Below are positions 1 to 5,515 of a stretch of 6,883 nt of DNA, in pieces (positions within the stretch are counted from its first letter, which is position 1; each line of letters opens with the position of its first letter). The position numbers and the translations under genes are program-made. Below the pieces are notes generated by a model. That model was not told the origin of the DNA, searched no databases, and saw nothing but the letters and a program-made list of their open reading frames with translations. This stretch comes from Hyphomicrobiales bacterium (GTDB taxonomy: Bacteria; Pseudomonadota; Alphaproteobacteria; Rhizobiales; Aestuariivirgaceae): NCBI GenBank assembly GCA_012032065.1, contig JAAURV010000169.1, forward strand, positions 1 to 6,883. The letters run 5' to 3'.

Positions 1-569
1 AAGAGCCGAGCGAACGGCGCGGCATCGGCGGCGCGTTCTTCACGGTGAAGGCCGCAGGCGCCATCTGCACGGAGGCAAGTTCGCTCGCCGAGGCGGAGGA
101 GAAGGTCCGCGCCGCCAATGCCATGATCCGCTCGATTGGCGTTGCCGTGCGCGCGGGTTCGCTTCCGGAGACGGGTGAGCCGACATTTCACTTGGGCGAG
201 GATGAAATCGAAATCGGCATGGGCGCTCACGGCGAGCCAGGTGTCGAGCGCCGAAAAATGATGCCCGCGGCGGACCTCGCACGCGAGATGATCCGGCTTG
301 TCGTCGAGGACTTGCCTTTCCGCAGAGGCGACCGCGTGGCTCTGCTTCTGAACAATCTCGGGGCAACCACGATGATGGAACTGTTGATCGTCAATACGAC
401 AGTACGTGCGGAACTCGAGAGACTGGGCATTGCCGTGCATAGAACCGACATCGGCCCCCTCTTCACCTCGCAGGAAATGGCGGGCTTTTCGCTCTCGCTC
501 ATGAAGCTGGACGAACAATCGGCGCGCTGGCTCGACGCGCCCGCGTCTTGCCCAGCCTATCGTCAATGA
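1..569 (+). CDS. dhaK: Dihydroxyacetone kinase subunit DhaK, C-terminal part (5' end outside window)
   Basis: This is the substrate-binding subunit of a dihydroxyacetone (or related ketose) kinase, a cytoplasmic enzyme that works with DhaL. The frame is open from base 3 with no start in view, so the gene begins upstream; 188 codons are visible. The first residues (RGIGGAFFTVKAAGA) fit the DhaK core. The segment EIGMGAHGEPGVERR carries the histidine (codon 228-230) that in E. coli DhaK (His218) binds dihydroxyacetone covalently as a hemiaminal. Further family signatures are NNLGATTMMELL, the IGPLFTSQEMAGFSLSL segment and the terminal WLDAPA. The stop TGA at 567-569 overlaps the dhaL start as ATGA, indicating translational coupling. 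No phosphotransferase subunit DhaM is in view, so ATP versus PTS phosphodonor cannot be decided. Substrates other than dihydroxyacetone (for example tetruloses) are possible in this family. Confidence 0.93.
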   Translation, partial: EPSERRGIGGAFFTVKAAGAICTEASSLAEAEEKVRAANAMIRSIGVAVRAGSLPETGEPTFHLGEDEIEIGMGAHGEPGVERRKMMPAADLAREMIRLVVEDLPFRRGDRVALLLNNLGATTMMELLIVNTTVRAELERLGIAVHRTDIGPLFTSQEMAGFSLSLMKLDEQSARWLDAPASCPAYRQ

Positions 570-1174
570 ACGGCGCCGAAGTGACAGGGCGTCTGCTCGC
601 CGCAGCAGATGCCATTGAAGCTGCGCAAGAAGACCTGAGCGCCGCCGACCGCGCCATCGGCGACGGCGATCATGGCGCCGGCATGGCACGCGCCTTTGCC
701 GCAGTGAGGAAAGCGCTCGCCGAAAAGCAGCCGGCCACTCCAGCCGAAGCATTCAAAACCGCGGGAATGGCAATCCTATTCTCAGCCGGCGGAGCATCGG
801 GCGCGGTCTTCGGAACGTATTTCATGGGTCTCGCCAAGGGCGCTGGATCAGGCGAGTTGACCGCGGAAGCGTTTGCGATGGCATTGAAGGAAGGCGCATC
901 CGCCGTCTCCGCGCGAGGCGGCGCAAAGCCCGGCCAGAAAACCATGTTGGATGCAGCCTTCCCGGCGGCGGAAACCTGCTCCGGCGCGGAGACTCTCTTC
1001 GATGCCCTTCGCCGCTCCGCTATCGCGGCGGAACACGGCGCTCAGGCAACCATCGGCATGATCGCCGCCACCGGCAAGGCCAAGACGCTCGGCGAGCGAT
1101 CCATCGGCCACATCGATCCCGGAGCGAAGTCGCTGGCGATTATCCTGCGGGCCTTCGCGGGTCAGAACGCGTAG
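566..1174 (+). CDS. dhaL: Dihydroxyacetone kinase subunit DhaL
   Basis: This is the nucleotide-binding subunit that phosphorylates the ketose held by DhaK. I chose ATG 566, giving 202 residues, because it forms an ATGA overlap with the dhaK stop; an in-frame TTG at 548 would only add six residues inside dhaK. The Mg-nucleotide site is visible as D28-x4-D33-x-D35 in AADRAIGDGDHG, the same spacing as Asp30/35/37 of E. coli DhaL. Other family motifs are FSAGGASGAVFGT (residues 72-84), GAKPGQKTMLDA (119-130) and LGERSIGHIDPGA (175-187). The length is normal for DhaL. The last 13 bases overlap the 3' end of the opposing mipA-like gene. Both ADP-bound (PTS-driven) and ATP-using DhaL proteins share these motifs, so the phosphodonor is open. 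Confidence 0.93.
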   Translation: MNGAEVTGRLLAAADAIEAAQEDLSAADRAIGDGDHGAGMARAFAAVRKALAEKQPATPAEAFKTAGMAILFSAGGASGAVFGTYFMGLAKGAGSGELTAEAFAMALKEGASAVSARGGAKPGQKTMLDAAFPAAETCSGAETLFDALRRSAIAAEHGAQATIGMIAATGKAKTLGERSIGHIDPGAKSLAIILRAFAGQNA

Positions 1175-1953
1175 CCGATGCTGACGCCCGCGAAGAACTG
1201 GTCCGGGCTTCCGCGATCCTTGACGATAGGGCTGTCCGCCGCATCGCCGACGAGCCGCTTGTAGCTGCCGATCAGCGTGCCGGACCAATTGTCTGTCCAC
1301 TCATATGTGGCGATGAAGGCCACGCCCACATCCTTGAGGCCGCCATCCGGATCATAAGCGGCAAGCCCGCTGGCTGCCGCACCCGCCGCGGAGATGCCGA
1401 ACATGCTGTCGGCATAATCGCCCGACATGAAACTCGCAGTGGCCGCCGTGATGAGCGAGAACTGATCGTTGAAGTCAGTAATGAGCCCCGTCGCGACATC
1501 GGCCGTCAGGCCTTCATGCCCGCCGTCGAGGCCCTGGATCACGTCGACGCGGGCAAAGAGGATCGAGTTGCTGTCCAGCCCCAGCAAGTTGAGCGGAAGG
1601 CCGCCTGCAACATAACCGCCCACTTCGACTGACTCACCGATCTCGGGCAACAGCGAGACGGCATCGTCCTCGACGCCGGAGTCGCGTCCGAAGTTATAGC
1701 GGACGATAGGGCCTGCATCCAAACCGAGGATCGGGATCAAATCGGCTTCCACGCCAAGGCGGCTGGACTTCAGTTTGAAACCCTCATGCTCGATTTCGAA
1801 GGATGGAAATGGGATGAATGTATAGTCGTTCGATCCCTCGTAGTCGGGAAGCGTAGCGGCGCCAACGCCGAGCCTCACTTCGGCGGCAACACCTTGCCCC
1901 GAACTTAACGCGGCCAAACAAACGCATGCCGCCGCCAGCCGTACAACTTTCAC
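1162..1953 (-). CDS. MipA/OmpV family outer-membrane protein
   Basis: This is a predicted outer-membrane beta-barrel of the MipA/OmpV family. Members are porin-like or act as scaffolds for murein enzymes, and the substrate cannot be told from sequence. I prefer the GTG at 1951-1953 (263 residues) over the TTG two codons upstream. GAGGAG at 1960-1965 lies 6 bases from the GTG but directly abuts the TTG. The N-terminus is a Sec signal peptide with probable cleavage after GVAA (residues 21-24). Family marks are TLPDYEGSNDYTFIPFP near the mature N-terminus, and YDPDGGLKDVGVAF, LVGDAADSPIV and DRGSPDQFFAGVSIGYAF at the C-terminus. The final phenylalanine, after alternating aromatic/hydrophobic residues, is the usual barrel-assembly signal. 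It sits downstream of the acetyltransferase on the same strand after about 97 bases, so it may have its own promoter. Confidence 0.88.
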   Translation of the reverse strand: MKVVRLAAACVCLAALSSGQGVAAEVRLGVGAATLPDYEGSNDYTFIPFPSFEIEHEGFKLKSSRLGVEADLIPILGLDAGPIVRYNFGRDSGVEDDAVSLLPEIGESVEVGGYVAGGLPLNLLGLDSNSILFARVDVIQGLDGGHEGLTADVATGLITDFNDQFSLITAATASFMSGDYADSMFGISAAGAAASGLAAYDPDGGLKDVGVAFIATYEWTDNWSGTLIGSYKRLVGDAADSPIVKDRGSPDQFFAGVSIGYAF

Positions 1954-1959
1954 CTTCAA

Positions 1960-1965
1960 CTCCTC
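1960..1965 (-). promoter_or_regulatory. Shine-Dalgarno GAGGAG deciding a GTG start for the mipA-like gene
   Basis: Read on the minus strand, GAGGAG is followed by TTGAAG and then GTG. The 6-base spacing to GTG is close to ideal, while the TTG start has no spacing at all. GTG is therefore the likely initiation codon. Confidence 0.6.
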
Positions 1966-1995
1966 GCGGACTCAAAATCCTAGCCGTCCCAGTGC

Positions 1996-2024
1996 CAGTT
2001 CACACGGAACTTGTAAATGAACTG
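1996..2024. promoter_or_regulatory. Inverted repeat, candidate operator upstream of the mipA-like gene
   Basis: CAGTTCA (1996-2002) and TGAACTG (2018-2024) form a perfect 7-base inverted repeat. The arms start 22 bases apart, about two helical turns, which suits a dimeric regulator. A third GAACT (2007-2011) lies between them and pairs separately with AGTTC (1997-2001). The element is 43-71 bases upstream of the GTG start, where a promoter or operator would be expected. I recognise no specific regulator, and no clear -35/-10 pair stands out. Confidence 0.35.
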
Positions 2025-2050
2025 TCAGTCACATCCCATTGTCCGGAAGG

Positions 2051-2494
2051 TCACAAAGCTTTGAAGTAGATCGCCCTTCCCTCACTTCCAAACCCGAGCG
2101 CCTCGTAGAATGCTGCAAGCCCCTGCTCCGCCGCGTGCGGCGTGACCGTCACTTGATAGCCTGCGCAACCCTTTTCCTTCAAAACCGCTTCGGCGGCCTC
2201 AACCAGCGCTCGCGCAACACCTCTTCCTCGCCATTCCGGCACGACATAGAGGTCTCCCATCTCGCCGCTCCATCCGAACTCGATTCCAAAATCGAGAGAG
2301 ACCGTGGCCACGCCGGTAGAAACTCCATCATCGGAAGCAACAAGGATCGCGCAAGCTTCGAGGCCTGCCATCGTCCGCAGATTGGCCGCGATGACAGAGC
2401 GCTTCGTTTCAAAACCCTCTTCTTCGAAAAACCGGATCAGCAACTCTTCGGCTTCGCCAAGCGGATCGCTGGCCCGCAGCCGCGTGACCTTCAT
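2051..2494 (-). CDS. GNAT family N-acetyltransferase
   Basis: This is a single-domain GNAT enzyme of 147 residues that transfers an acetyl group from acetyl-CoA to an unknown amine. Start ATG 2492-2494 was chosen because it overlaps the DUF1489 stop as ATGA; a longer reading to 2749 only adds antisense-like sequence. Motif A is clear in GDLYVVPEWRGRGVARALVE (residues 80-99), where RGRGVA forms the acetyl-CoA pyrophosphate loop. Motif B appears as AAFYEALGF (127-135). The N-terminal half (RFFEEEGFETKRSVIAANL) fits the alpha1-alpha2 region of small GNATs. The substrate is not predictable. The coupling to DUF1489 looks like a shared transcript rather than proof of shared function. Confidence 0.88.
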   Translation of the reverse strand: MKVTRLRASDPLGEAEELLIRFFEEEGFETKRSVIAANLRTMAGLEACAILVASDDGVSTGVATVSLDFGIEFGWSGEMGDLYVVPEWRGRGVARALVEAAEAVLKEKGCAGYQVTVTPHAAEQGLAAFYEALGFGSEGRAIYFKAL

Positions 2495-2907
2495 AACAAC
2501 CCCAGTTCCGCGAGATCCCGCCGCATCGCCGGAGGCATGCCCGCCGCCGATTGCGCGGAGGTCAAATCCGGCGGTGCATCCACCTCCTCCAGATATCGCC
2601 ACCCCTGAAACGCGCGCCGGGGCGCCGGCCGCACTGGAATGATCTTGGCCCTGAAATCGATTCGGCAGCGCTCGATGCCGTCCTTGCCACGCACGGGCAC
2701 GAGTCCGGCGATGGGCTGGCGGCACAGGATCATGCCCTTGATCACCCAATAGAGCGATCCGCCGGCGAGAATTTCGTCGCGCCGCTTCGGAAACATCCGC
2801 GTCGTGTGATCCAAGGTGTCCCGCCCCTGGCGCACATCGCGCAGCCAGCCTTTAAGATCGTCGATCGACTCGACGCCGACGCAGAGTTTGATGAGATGAA
2901 GAGGCAT
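2491..2907 (-). CDS. DUF1489 family protein
   Basis: This is an uncharacterised cytoplasmic protein of 138 residues that I recognise as DUF1489, a family common in Alphaproteobacteria. Conserved features are the N-terminal MPLHLIKLCVGVES, HTTRMFPKRRDEILAGGSLY (residues 34-53), WVIKGMILCRQ (54-64), and the tail RAFQGWRYLEEVDAPPDL (98-115). Start ATG 2905-2907 matches the family N-terminus (usually M-x-LHLIKLxVG), although no good Shine-Dalgarno precedes it. An in-frame ATG at 2953-2955 would add 16 non-family residues. Its last bases overlap the acetyltransferase start (ATGA). It is transcribed divergently from the dodecin gene. The molecular function is unknown, and none should be inferred from its neighbours. 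Confidence 0.9.
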   Translation of the reverse strand: MPLHLIKLCVGVESIDDLKGWLRDVRQGRDTLDHTTRMFPKRRDEILAGGSLYWVIKGMILCRQPIAGLVPVRGKDGIERCRIDFRAKIIPVRPAPRRAFQGWRYLEEVDAPPDLTSAQSAAGMPPAMRRDLAELGLL

Positions 2908-2933
2908 GAACCGCGCAAATGTTAGAGACAACC

Positions 2934-2958
2934 GCAACGCAGCATATGCTAGCATTGC
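2934..2958. repeat. Imperfect palindrome between DUF1489 and dodecin genes
   Basis: GCAACGCAGCAT (2934-2945) faces ATGCTAGCATTGC (2946-2958). The arms are reverse complements except for one substitution and one extra base. Inside it lie the perfect palindromes GCATATGC (2942-2949) and ATGCTAGCAT (2946-2955). It sits in the 109-base divergent promoter region, so it could be an operator, but this is position-based inference. Confidence 0.3.
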
Positions 2959-3016
2959 CCTCGGGAAAACCGCTTTGCCGCCGTTTTCCGCAACCCGCGA
3001 TTAAAGGAGCACACCC

Positions 3017-3226
3017 ATGTCCACGGCCGTCGCCAAGGTTATCGAACTCACCGCCGCCTCGCCCAAGAGCATCGAGGACGCGGTGGAGAATGGCATCCGC
3101 CGCGCCGATTCGACGCTGGATCAGGTCGAAGGCGCATGGATCCAGGAGATCAAGTGCATGGTGAAGAATGGCAAGGTTGCAGAGTGGCGGGTGAACATGA
3201 AAGTGACATTTCTTCTTAAGGAATGA
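3017..3226 (+). CDS. Dodecin family flavin-binding protein
   Basis: This is a small protein of 69 residues that by family knowledge forms a hollow dodecamer storing or buffering flavins (typically FMN in bacteria, with riboflavin in haloarchaea) in the cytoplasm. The whole chain matches the family: VAKVIELTAASPKSIEDAVE (residues 5-24), the GAWIQEIK segment with Trp41 corresponding to the flavin-stacking tryptophan, and the closing strand EWRVNMKVTFLLKE (56-69). Length is exactly typical. AAAGGAG at 3003-3009 with a 7-base spacer firmly sets the ATG at 3017. The gene stands alone between the divergent DUF1489 gene and the bufferin operon, which begins 126 bases later, so it is probably monocistronic. 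Confidence 0.94.
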   Translation: MSTAVAKVIELTAASPKSIEDAVENGIRRADSTLDQVEGAWIQEIKCMVKNGKVAEWRVNMKVTFLLKE

Positions 3227-3352
3227 GAAATTAACCTCACGCCAAAGTGAGCCATCTAACGCCCTCGTGATTGGCAATTGAAGCGGGGTTTTGAAAAGAC
3301 TTGGATTACGCCCGGCAAGCCGCCGGTCGCGACAAATGTGAGGAAAACCAAC

Positions 3353-3613
3353 ATGAAGCATATCGGAAAATCAGGCGCCGCAATCGCCGCCGCCGCGTTC
3401 GCCTTCGCCATGAGCGGCGTGGCCATTGCGCCCGCCTACGCCGCGGAAGGCAAAGTGATGTGTTCCGGCACCAACTCCTGCAAGGGCAGCTCGGAGTGCA
3501 AGACCGCCAATTCGTCCTGCAAGGGCCAGAACGCCTGCAAGGGCCAGGGCTGGGTGAGCGCAGCGTCCGCCGACGAGTGCACCAAGGCCGGCGGCAAAGT
3601 CGTCGAGGGCTAA
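3353..3613 (+). CDS. bufA: Bufferin-type RiPP metallophore precursor (BufA-like)
   Basis: This is a secreted precursor of 86 residues for a copper-buffering modified peptide. Residues 1-30 form a long signal peptide (KHIGK, an Ala-rich core, then APAYA before AEGKV). The mature part of 56 residues has six cysteines at 37, 43, 49, 56, 62 and 76, spaced C-x5-C-x5-C-x6-C-x5-C-x13-C, with recurring CKG triplets, a tryptophan at 67 and a tail of ECTKAGGKVVEG. Start ATG 3353 has AGGA 8 bases upstream and gives a proper signal peptide; an upstream in-frame start at 3278 would spoil it. The next two genes are the MNIO maturase and its DUF2063 partner, which defines the bufferin context. It resembles the CKG-rich class more than the DUF2282 (EKCYG-type) precursors, possibly a BufA2-like peptide; the exact subfamily is uncertain. 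No convincing ECF-sigma promoter was found upstream. Confidence 0.85.
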   Translation: MKHIGKSGAAIAAAAFAFAMSGVAIAPAYAAEGKVMCSGTNSCKGSSECKTANSSCKGQNACKGQGWVSAASADECTKAGGKVVEG

Positions 3614-3619
3614 GGTTTT

Positions 3620-3654
3620 CCGGAACGGCGGGCTTGCGAAGCCCGCCGTTTCGG
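3620..3654 (+). terminator. Strong hairpin between bufA and bufB; attenuator or mRNA-stability element
   Basis: AACGGCGGGCTT (3624-3635) and AAGCCCGCCGTT (3639-3650) are perfect 12-base complements around the loop GCG. Pairing continues outward to a 16-bp stem (3620-3635 with 3639-3654) with a single G-T mismatch/wobble. It starts 7 bases after the bufA stop and ends 15 bases before the bufB ATG. No run of T follows, so it is not a classic intrinsic terminator. It more likely limits read-through or protects the bufA transcript, allowing excess precursor over enzyme. Confidence 0.7.
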
Positions 3655-3669
3655 TTCACCGGGGCAGAA

Positions 3670-4422
3670 ATGGAAAAACCGGCGCCACTTGGCTTTGGGC
3701 TGGGGCTCAGGCCCAAGCACTACATGGAGATTCTGGAGGGCAACCCGCCGGTTGACTGGTTTGAAGTCATTTCCGAGAACTACATGATTCCGGGCGGCCA
3801 GCCGCTGCGCATGCTGGACCGCATCTCGGAGCGCTATCCTGTCGTCATGCATGGCGTCTCCCTGTCGATCGCGTCAACCGCGCCGCTCGACATGGACTAT
3901 CTCGCAGGCCTCAAAGCGCTTGCCTCGCGCTGCAAGCCCAAATGGATTTCCGATCACCTCTGCTGGACCGGCGTGCACGGCGTGAACCTGCATGATCTGT
4001 TGCCTGTTCCCTACACCGAGGAAGCGCTGCGCCACGTATCCGATCGCATTTCCCGCGTGCAGGATTATCTCGGCCGCCGCATCGCCATCGAGAATGTCTC
4101 GAGCTACATCGAGTACGAAGGTTCCGAGATGGAGGAGTGGGAGTTCGTCGGCGAACTGGCGCGCCGCGCCGATTGCTGGCTCCTGCTCGACGTCAACAAC
4201 GTCTTCGTCTCGGGCTTCAACCACGACTTCAGCACTCACGCCTTCATCGACGCCGTTCCGGCGGAGCGCGTGGTGCAGTTTCACCTCGCGGGCCATAGCG
4301 AGGCCAACACCCATTTCATCGACACGCATGACGAACCGGTGAAAGAAGAGGTCTGGGATCGTCTATGCGCGCGCCCTTCGCCGCTTCGGACCCGTGTCCA
4401 CCATGATCGAGCGCGACGATAA
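3670..4422 (+). CDS. bufB: Bufferin maturase, MNIO/DUF692 family (frameshifted near 3' end)
   Basis: This is a multinuclear non-heme iron oxidative enzyme that by family knowledge converts cysteines of the bufferin precursor into thio-oxazole-type heterocycles in the cytoplasm, together with BufC. ATG 3670 gives the typical N-terminus (LGFGLGLRPKHY). Candidate metal ligands and conserved residues are all present: E36 in ISENYM, H61 in HGVSLS, D95/H96 in SDHLCW, H108 in HDLLPVPYT, E141/N142 in IENVSSY, D174 and N176/N177 in LLDVNN, H185, H205 and H209 in QFHLAGH, and D218/H220 in IDTHDE. After VWD (residues 228-230) the frame is lost and 20 unrelated residues lead to TAA 4420-4422. The missing tail is still readable in other frames. 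Reading to the proper stop with two bases removed gives 276 residues, normal for the family. Either a recent mutation or sequence error is possible. Confidence 0.85.
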   Translation: MEKPAPLGFGLGLRPKHYMEILEGNPPVDWFEVISENYMIPGGQPLRMLDRISERYPVVMHGVSLSIASTAPLDMDYLAGLKALASRCKPKWISDHLCWTGVHGVNLHDLLPVPYTEEALRHVSDRISRVQDYLGRRIAIENVSSYIEYEGSEMEEWEFVGELARRADCWLLLDVNNVFVSGFNHDFSTHAFIDAVPAERVVQFHLAGHSEANTHFIDTHDEPVKEEVWDRLCARPSPLRTRVHHDRARR

Positions 4423-4502
4423 ATCCGCCCTTGGCGGAACTGGTTTGCGAGCTCGACAAGGCAAGGTCCATCGCCAACAAAGTGTTCGCGGTGGCGGCAT
4501 GA
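4360..4502 (+). pseudogene. bufB: Out-of-frame C-terminus of bufB
   Basis: The conserved DUF692 tail continues in two steps. From 4364 (frame 2) it reads YARALRRFGPVSTMIERDD, which would follow VWD as VWD-L-YARAL if one base in GATCGTC (4357-4363) were extra. From 4422 (frame 3) it reads NPPLAELVCELDKARSIANK and ends VFAVAA with TGA at 4500-4502. The second shift could be one extra A, or loss of one base from each of two homopolymers (AAAA and CCC, giving DDKIPPLAEL). The restored stop overlaps the bufC ATG as ATGA, the expected operon geometry. This supports an intact ancestral or true gene. Confidence 0.75.
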
Positions 4503-5284
4503 AACCTTCTCTCGCCGATATACAGCACGCCATGCTGAAGGGCATCATGCACCCGGGCCACAACATCGATCCGCTGATCAAGAACCCCGCGCGCGACACC
4601 AAGGACGTCATGCTGGGCGTCTATCGCTACGCCTATGTGTCGCGCCTGCGGGAATTTCTCGCCAACGATCACGAGAAACTCAGCTGCTACATGGGTGAAG
4701 CCGCCTTCGCCACCATGTCGAAGGCCTATGTCGCGAAGTATCCGTCCGACCAGCCCAATGCCCGCTGGTATTCGCGCCACCTGCCGGAATTCCTCGCCGC
4801 CACGCCGCCCTTCAAGAAATCTCCCGAGCTTGCCGAACTCGCCCTTTTGGAGCGCGCCTTGAACGACGCATTCGACGCGCCAGAAGCCGCGCACAAGACC
4901 TTCGACGATCTTGCGGCCGTGCCCCCGGAGGACATCGCGCAGGCCCAGTTCGCCATTCATCCTTCGGCGAGATGCATCACCGTCGTGACAAACGTCACCG
5001 GCCTCTGGTCGTCGCTCCGCTGCGGCGAGCAGCCGCCAAGCCCCTACCGCCTCGATGAACCGCAAGAGGTTCTGATCTGGCGCCAAGGGTCATCGTCCCG
5101 CTTCCGGCTCTTGGGCAAGGAAGAGTCGATGACGCTGGCCAAAGCCCAGGAAGGCCTGCCCTTCGGCGTCATCTGCGAAATGATCGCGATGATGGACGAT
5201 CCGGACACGGCGGCGATACGCGCCGCCACCTATCTCCGCGGCTGGATCGAAGCCGAATTGATCTCGGACATCCGTTTGGCGTGA
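4499..5284 (+). CDS. bufC: Bufferin maturation partner, DUF2063 family
   Basis: This protein of 261 residues is the partner of the MNIO enzyme. By family knowledge it recognises the precursor and presents it to BufB (RiPP-recognition-like role); some databases label the N-terminal domain as putative DNA-binding. Conserved DUF2063 features are YRYAYVSRLREFLANDHEKL (residues 42-61), the aromatic stretch ARWYSRHLPEFLA (85-97), LAELALLERALNDAFDAPEA (106-125), and a C-terminal segment with GLPFGVICEMI. Start ATG 4499 overlaps the proper bufB stop (ATGA). An in-frame start at 4394 would run through the shifted bufB tail and is not credible. Because bufB as written stops at 4422, translational coupling would be lost by 77 bases if the frameshifts are real. 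No convincing terminator follows. Confidence 0.88.
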   Translation: MKPSLADIQHAMLKGIMHPGHNIDPLIKNPARDTKDVMLGVYRYAYVSRLREFLANDHEKLSCYMGEAAFATMSKAYVAKYPSDQPNARWYSRHLPEFLAATPPFKKSPELAELALLERALNDAFDAPEAAHKTFDDLAAVPPEDIAQAQFAIHPSARCITVVTNVTGLWSSLRCGEQPPSPYRLDEPQEVLIWRQGSSSRFRLLGKEESMTLAKAQEGLPFGVICEMIAMMDDPDTAAIRAATYLRGWIEAELISDIRLA

Positions 5285-5515
5285 TTCGAGAAGTAGTCTT
5301 TGTCCAGTCTCTTGAGCTGGTACGACTCCGCGGTTCTGACACCGATATTGTGACGGATCATCAGTTCGGCGATTGCAAGCCCATCGGCAAGCGCATTCCG
5401 CCGTACGACTTCGATTCCCCGTTGCCCGGGTTACGCGTCTGCCAACACCGCTTCGCCGGTCGGCGTGAATTCCGTCACGCCGGCTACGACTGGCGGCTGC
5501 ATTGAAACCTTAGCC
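5275..5515 (-). pseudogene. Remnant of an Mrr-type restriction endonuclease C-terminus
   Basis: On the minus strand, 5392 down to 5285 reads ADGLAIAELMIRHNIGVR followed by TAESYQLKRLDKDYFSN. This matches the end of Mrr restriction proteins (usual form: LIDG-x2-LAELMI-x3-VGVR...Y-x-LK-x-D-x-DYF). Further upstream on that strand, GVTEFTPTGEAVLADA (about 5476-5429) could be the degraded preceding segment, ended by an in-frame TAA at 5426-5428. The part between TAA and ADGLA has extra residues compared with the family. No start, nuclease core or proper stop is present, and the frame runs on antisense into bufC. The full enzyme would be several times longer. The C-terminal match is fairly secure; the upstream extension is tentative. 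Confidence 0.6.
5458..5485. repeat. Hairpin in the region between convergent genes
   Basis: CGGCGTGA (5461-5468) and TCACGCCG (5475-5482) are perfect 8-base complements around ATTCCG, and weaker pairs extend the stem on both sides. It lies between convergent bufC and the minus-strand chimeric ORF, a place for a bidirectional terminator. No T-run flanks it, however, and it also falls within the Mrr remnant's coding sequence. Confidence 0.3.

Noticed and set aside
2039..2608. + strand ORF of 189 residues
   Set aside because: Antisense to the GNAT gene and the DUF1489 end; no family features and low-quality composition.
2495..2749. N-terminal extension of the GNAT gene
   Set aside because: It lies wholly within the DUF1489 gene in another frame and is Gly/Arg-rich, while the GNAT fold is complete from 2494.
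3236..3251. CTCAC-GCCAAA-GTGAG hairpin after the dodecin gene as a terminator
   Set aside because: Only a 5-bp stem with no T-run; too weak to call.
3231..3270. Possible ECF-sigma (SigF-like) promoter for the bufferin operon from the TTAACC element
   Set aside because: A TAACC-like -35 is present but no fitting -10 lies at 15-18 bases.
3301..4422. Long + strand ORF (373 residues) covering bufA and bufB regions
   Set aside because: Its first part is Arg-rich out-of-frame reading of the bufA gene; real family sequence starts at ATG 3670.
4394..4498. Longer start for bufC
   Set aside because: The extra 35 residues are the shifted bufB tail; ATG 4499 overlaps the proper bufB stop and matches the family start.
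5281..5505. + strand ORF of 74 residues after bufC
   Set aside because: It is antisense to the Mrr-like sequence and has no recognisable features or ribosome site.
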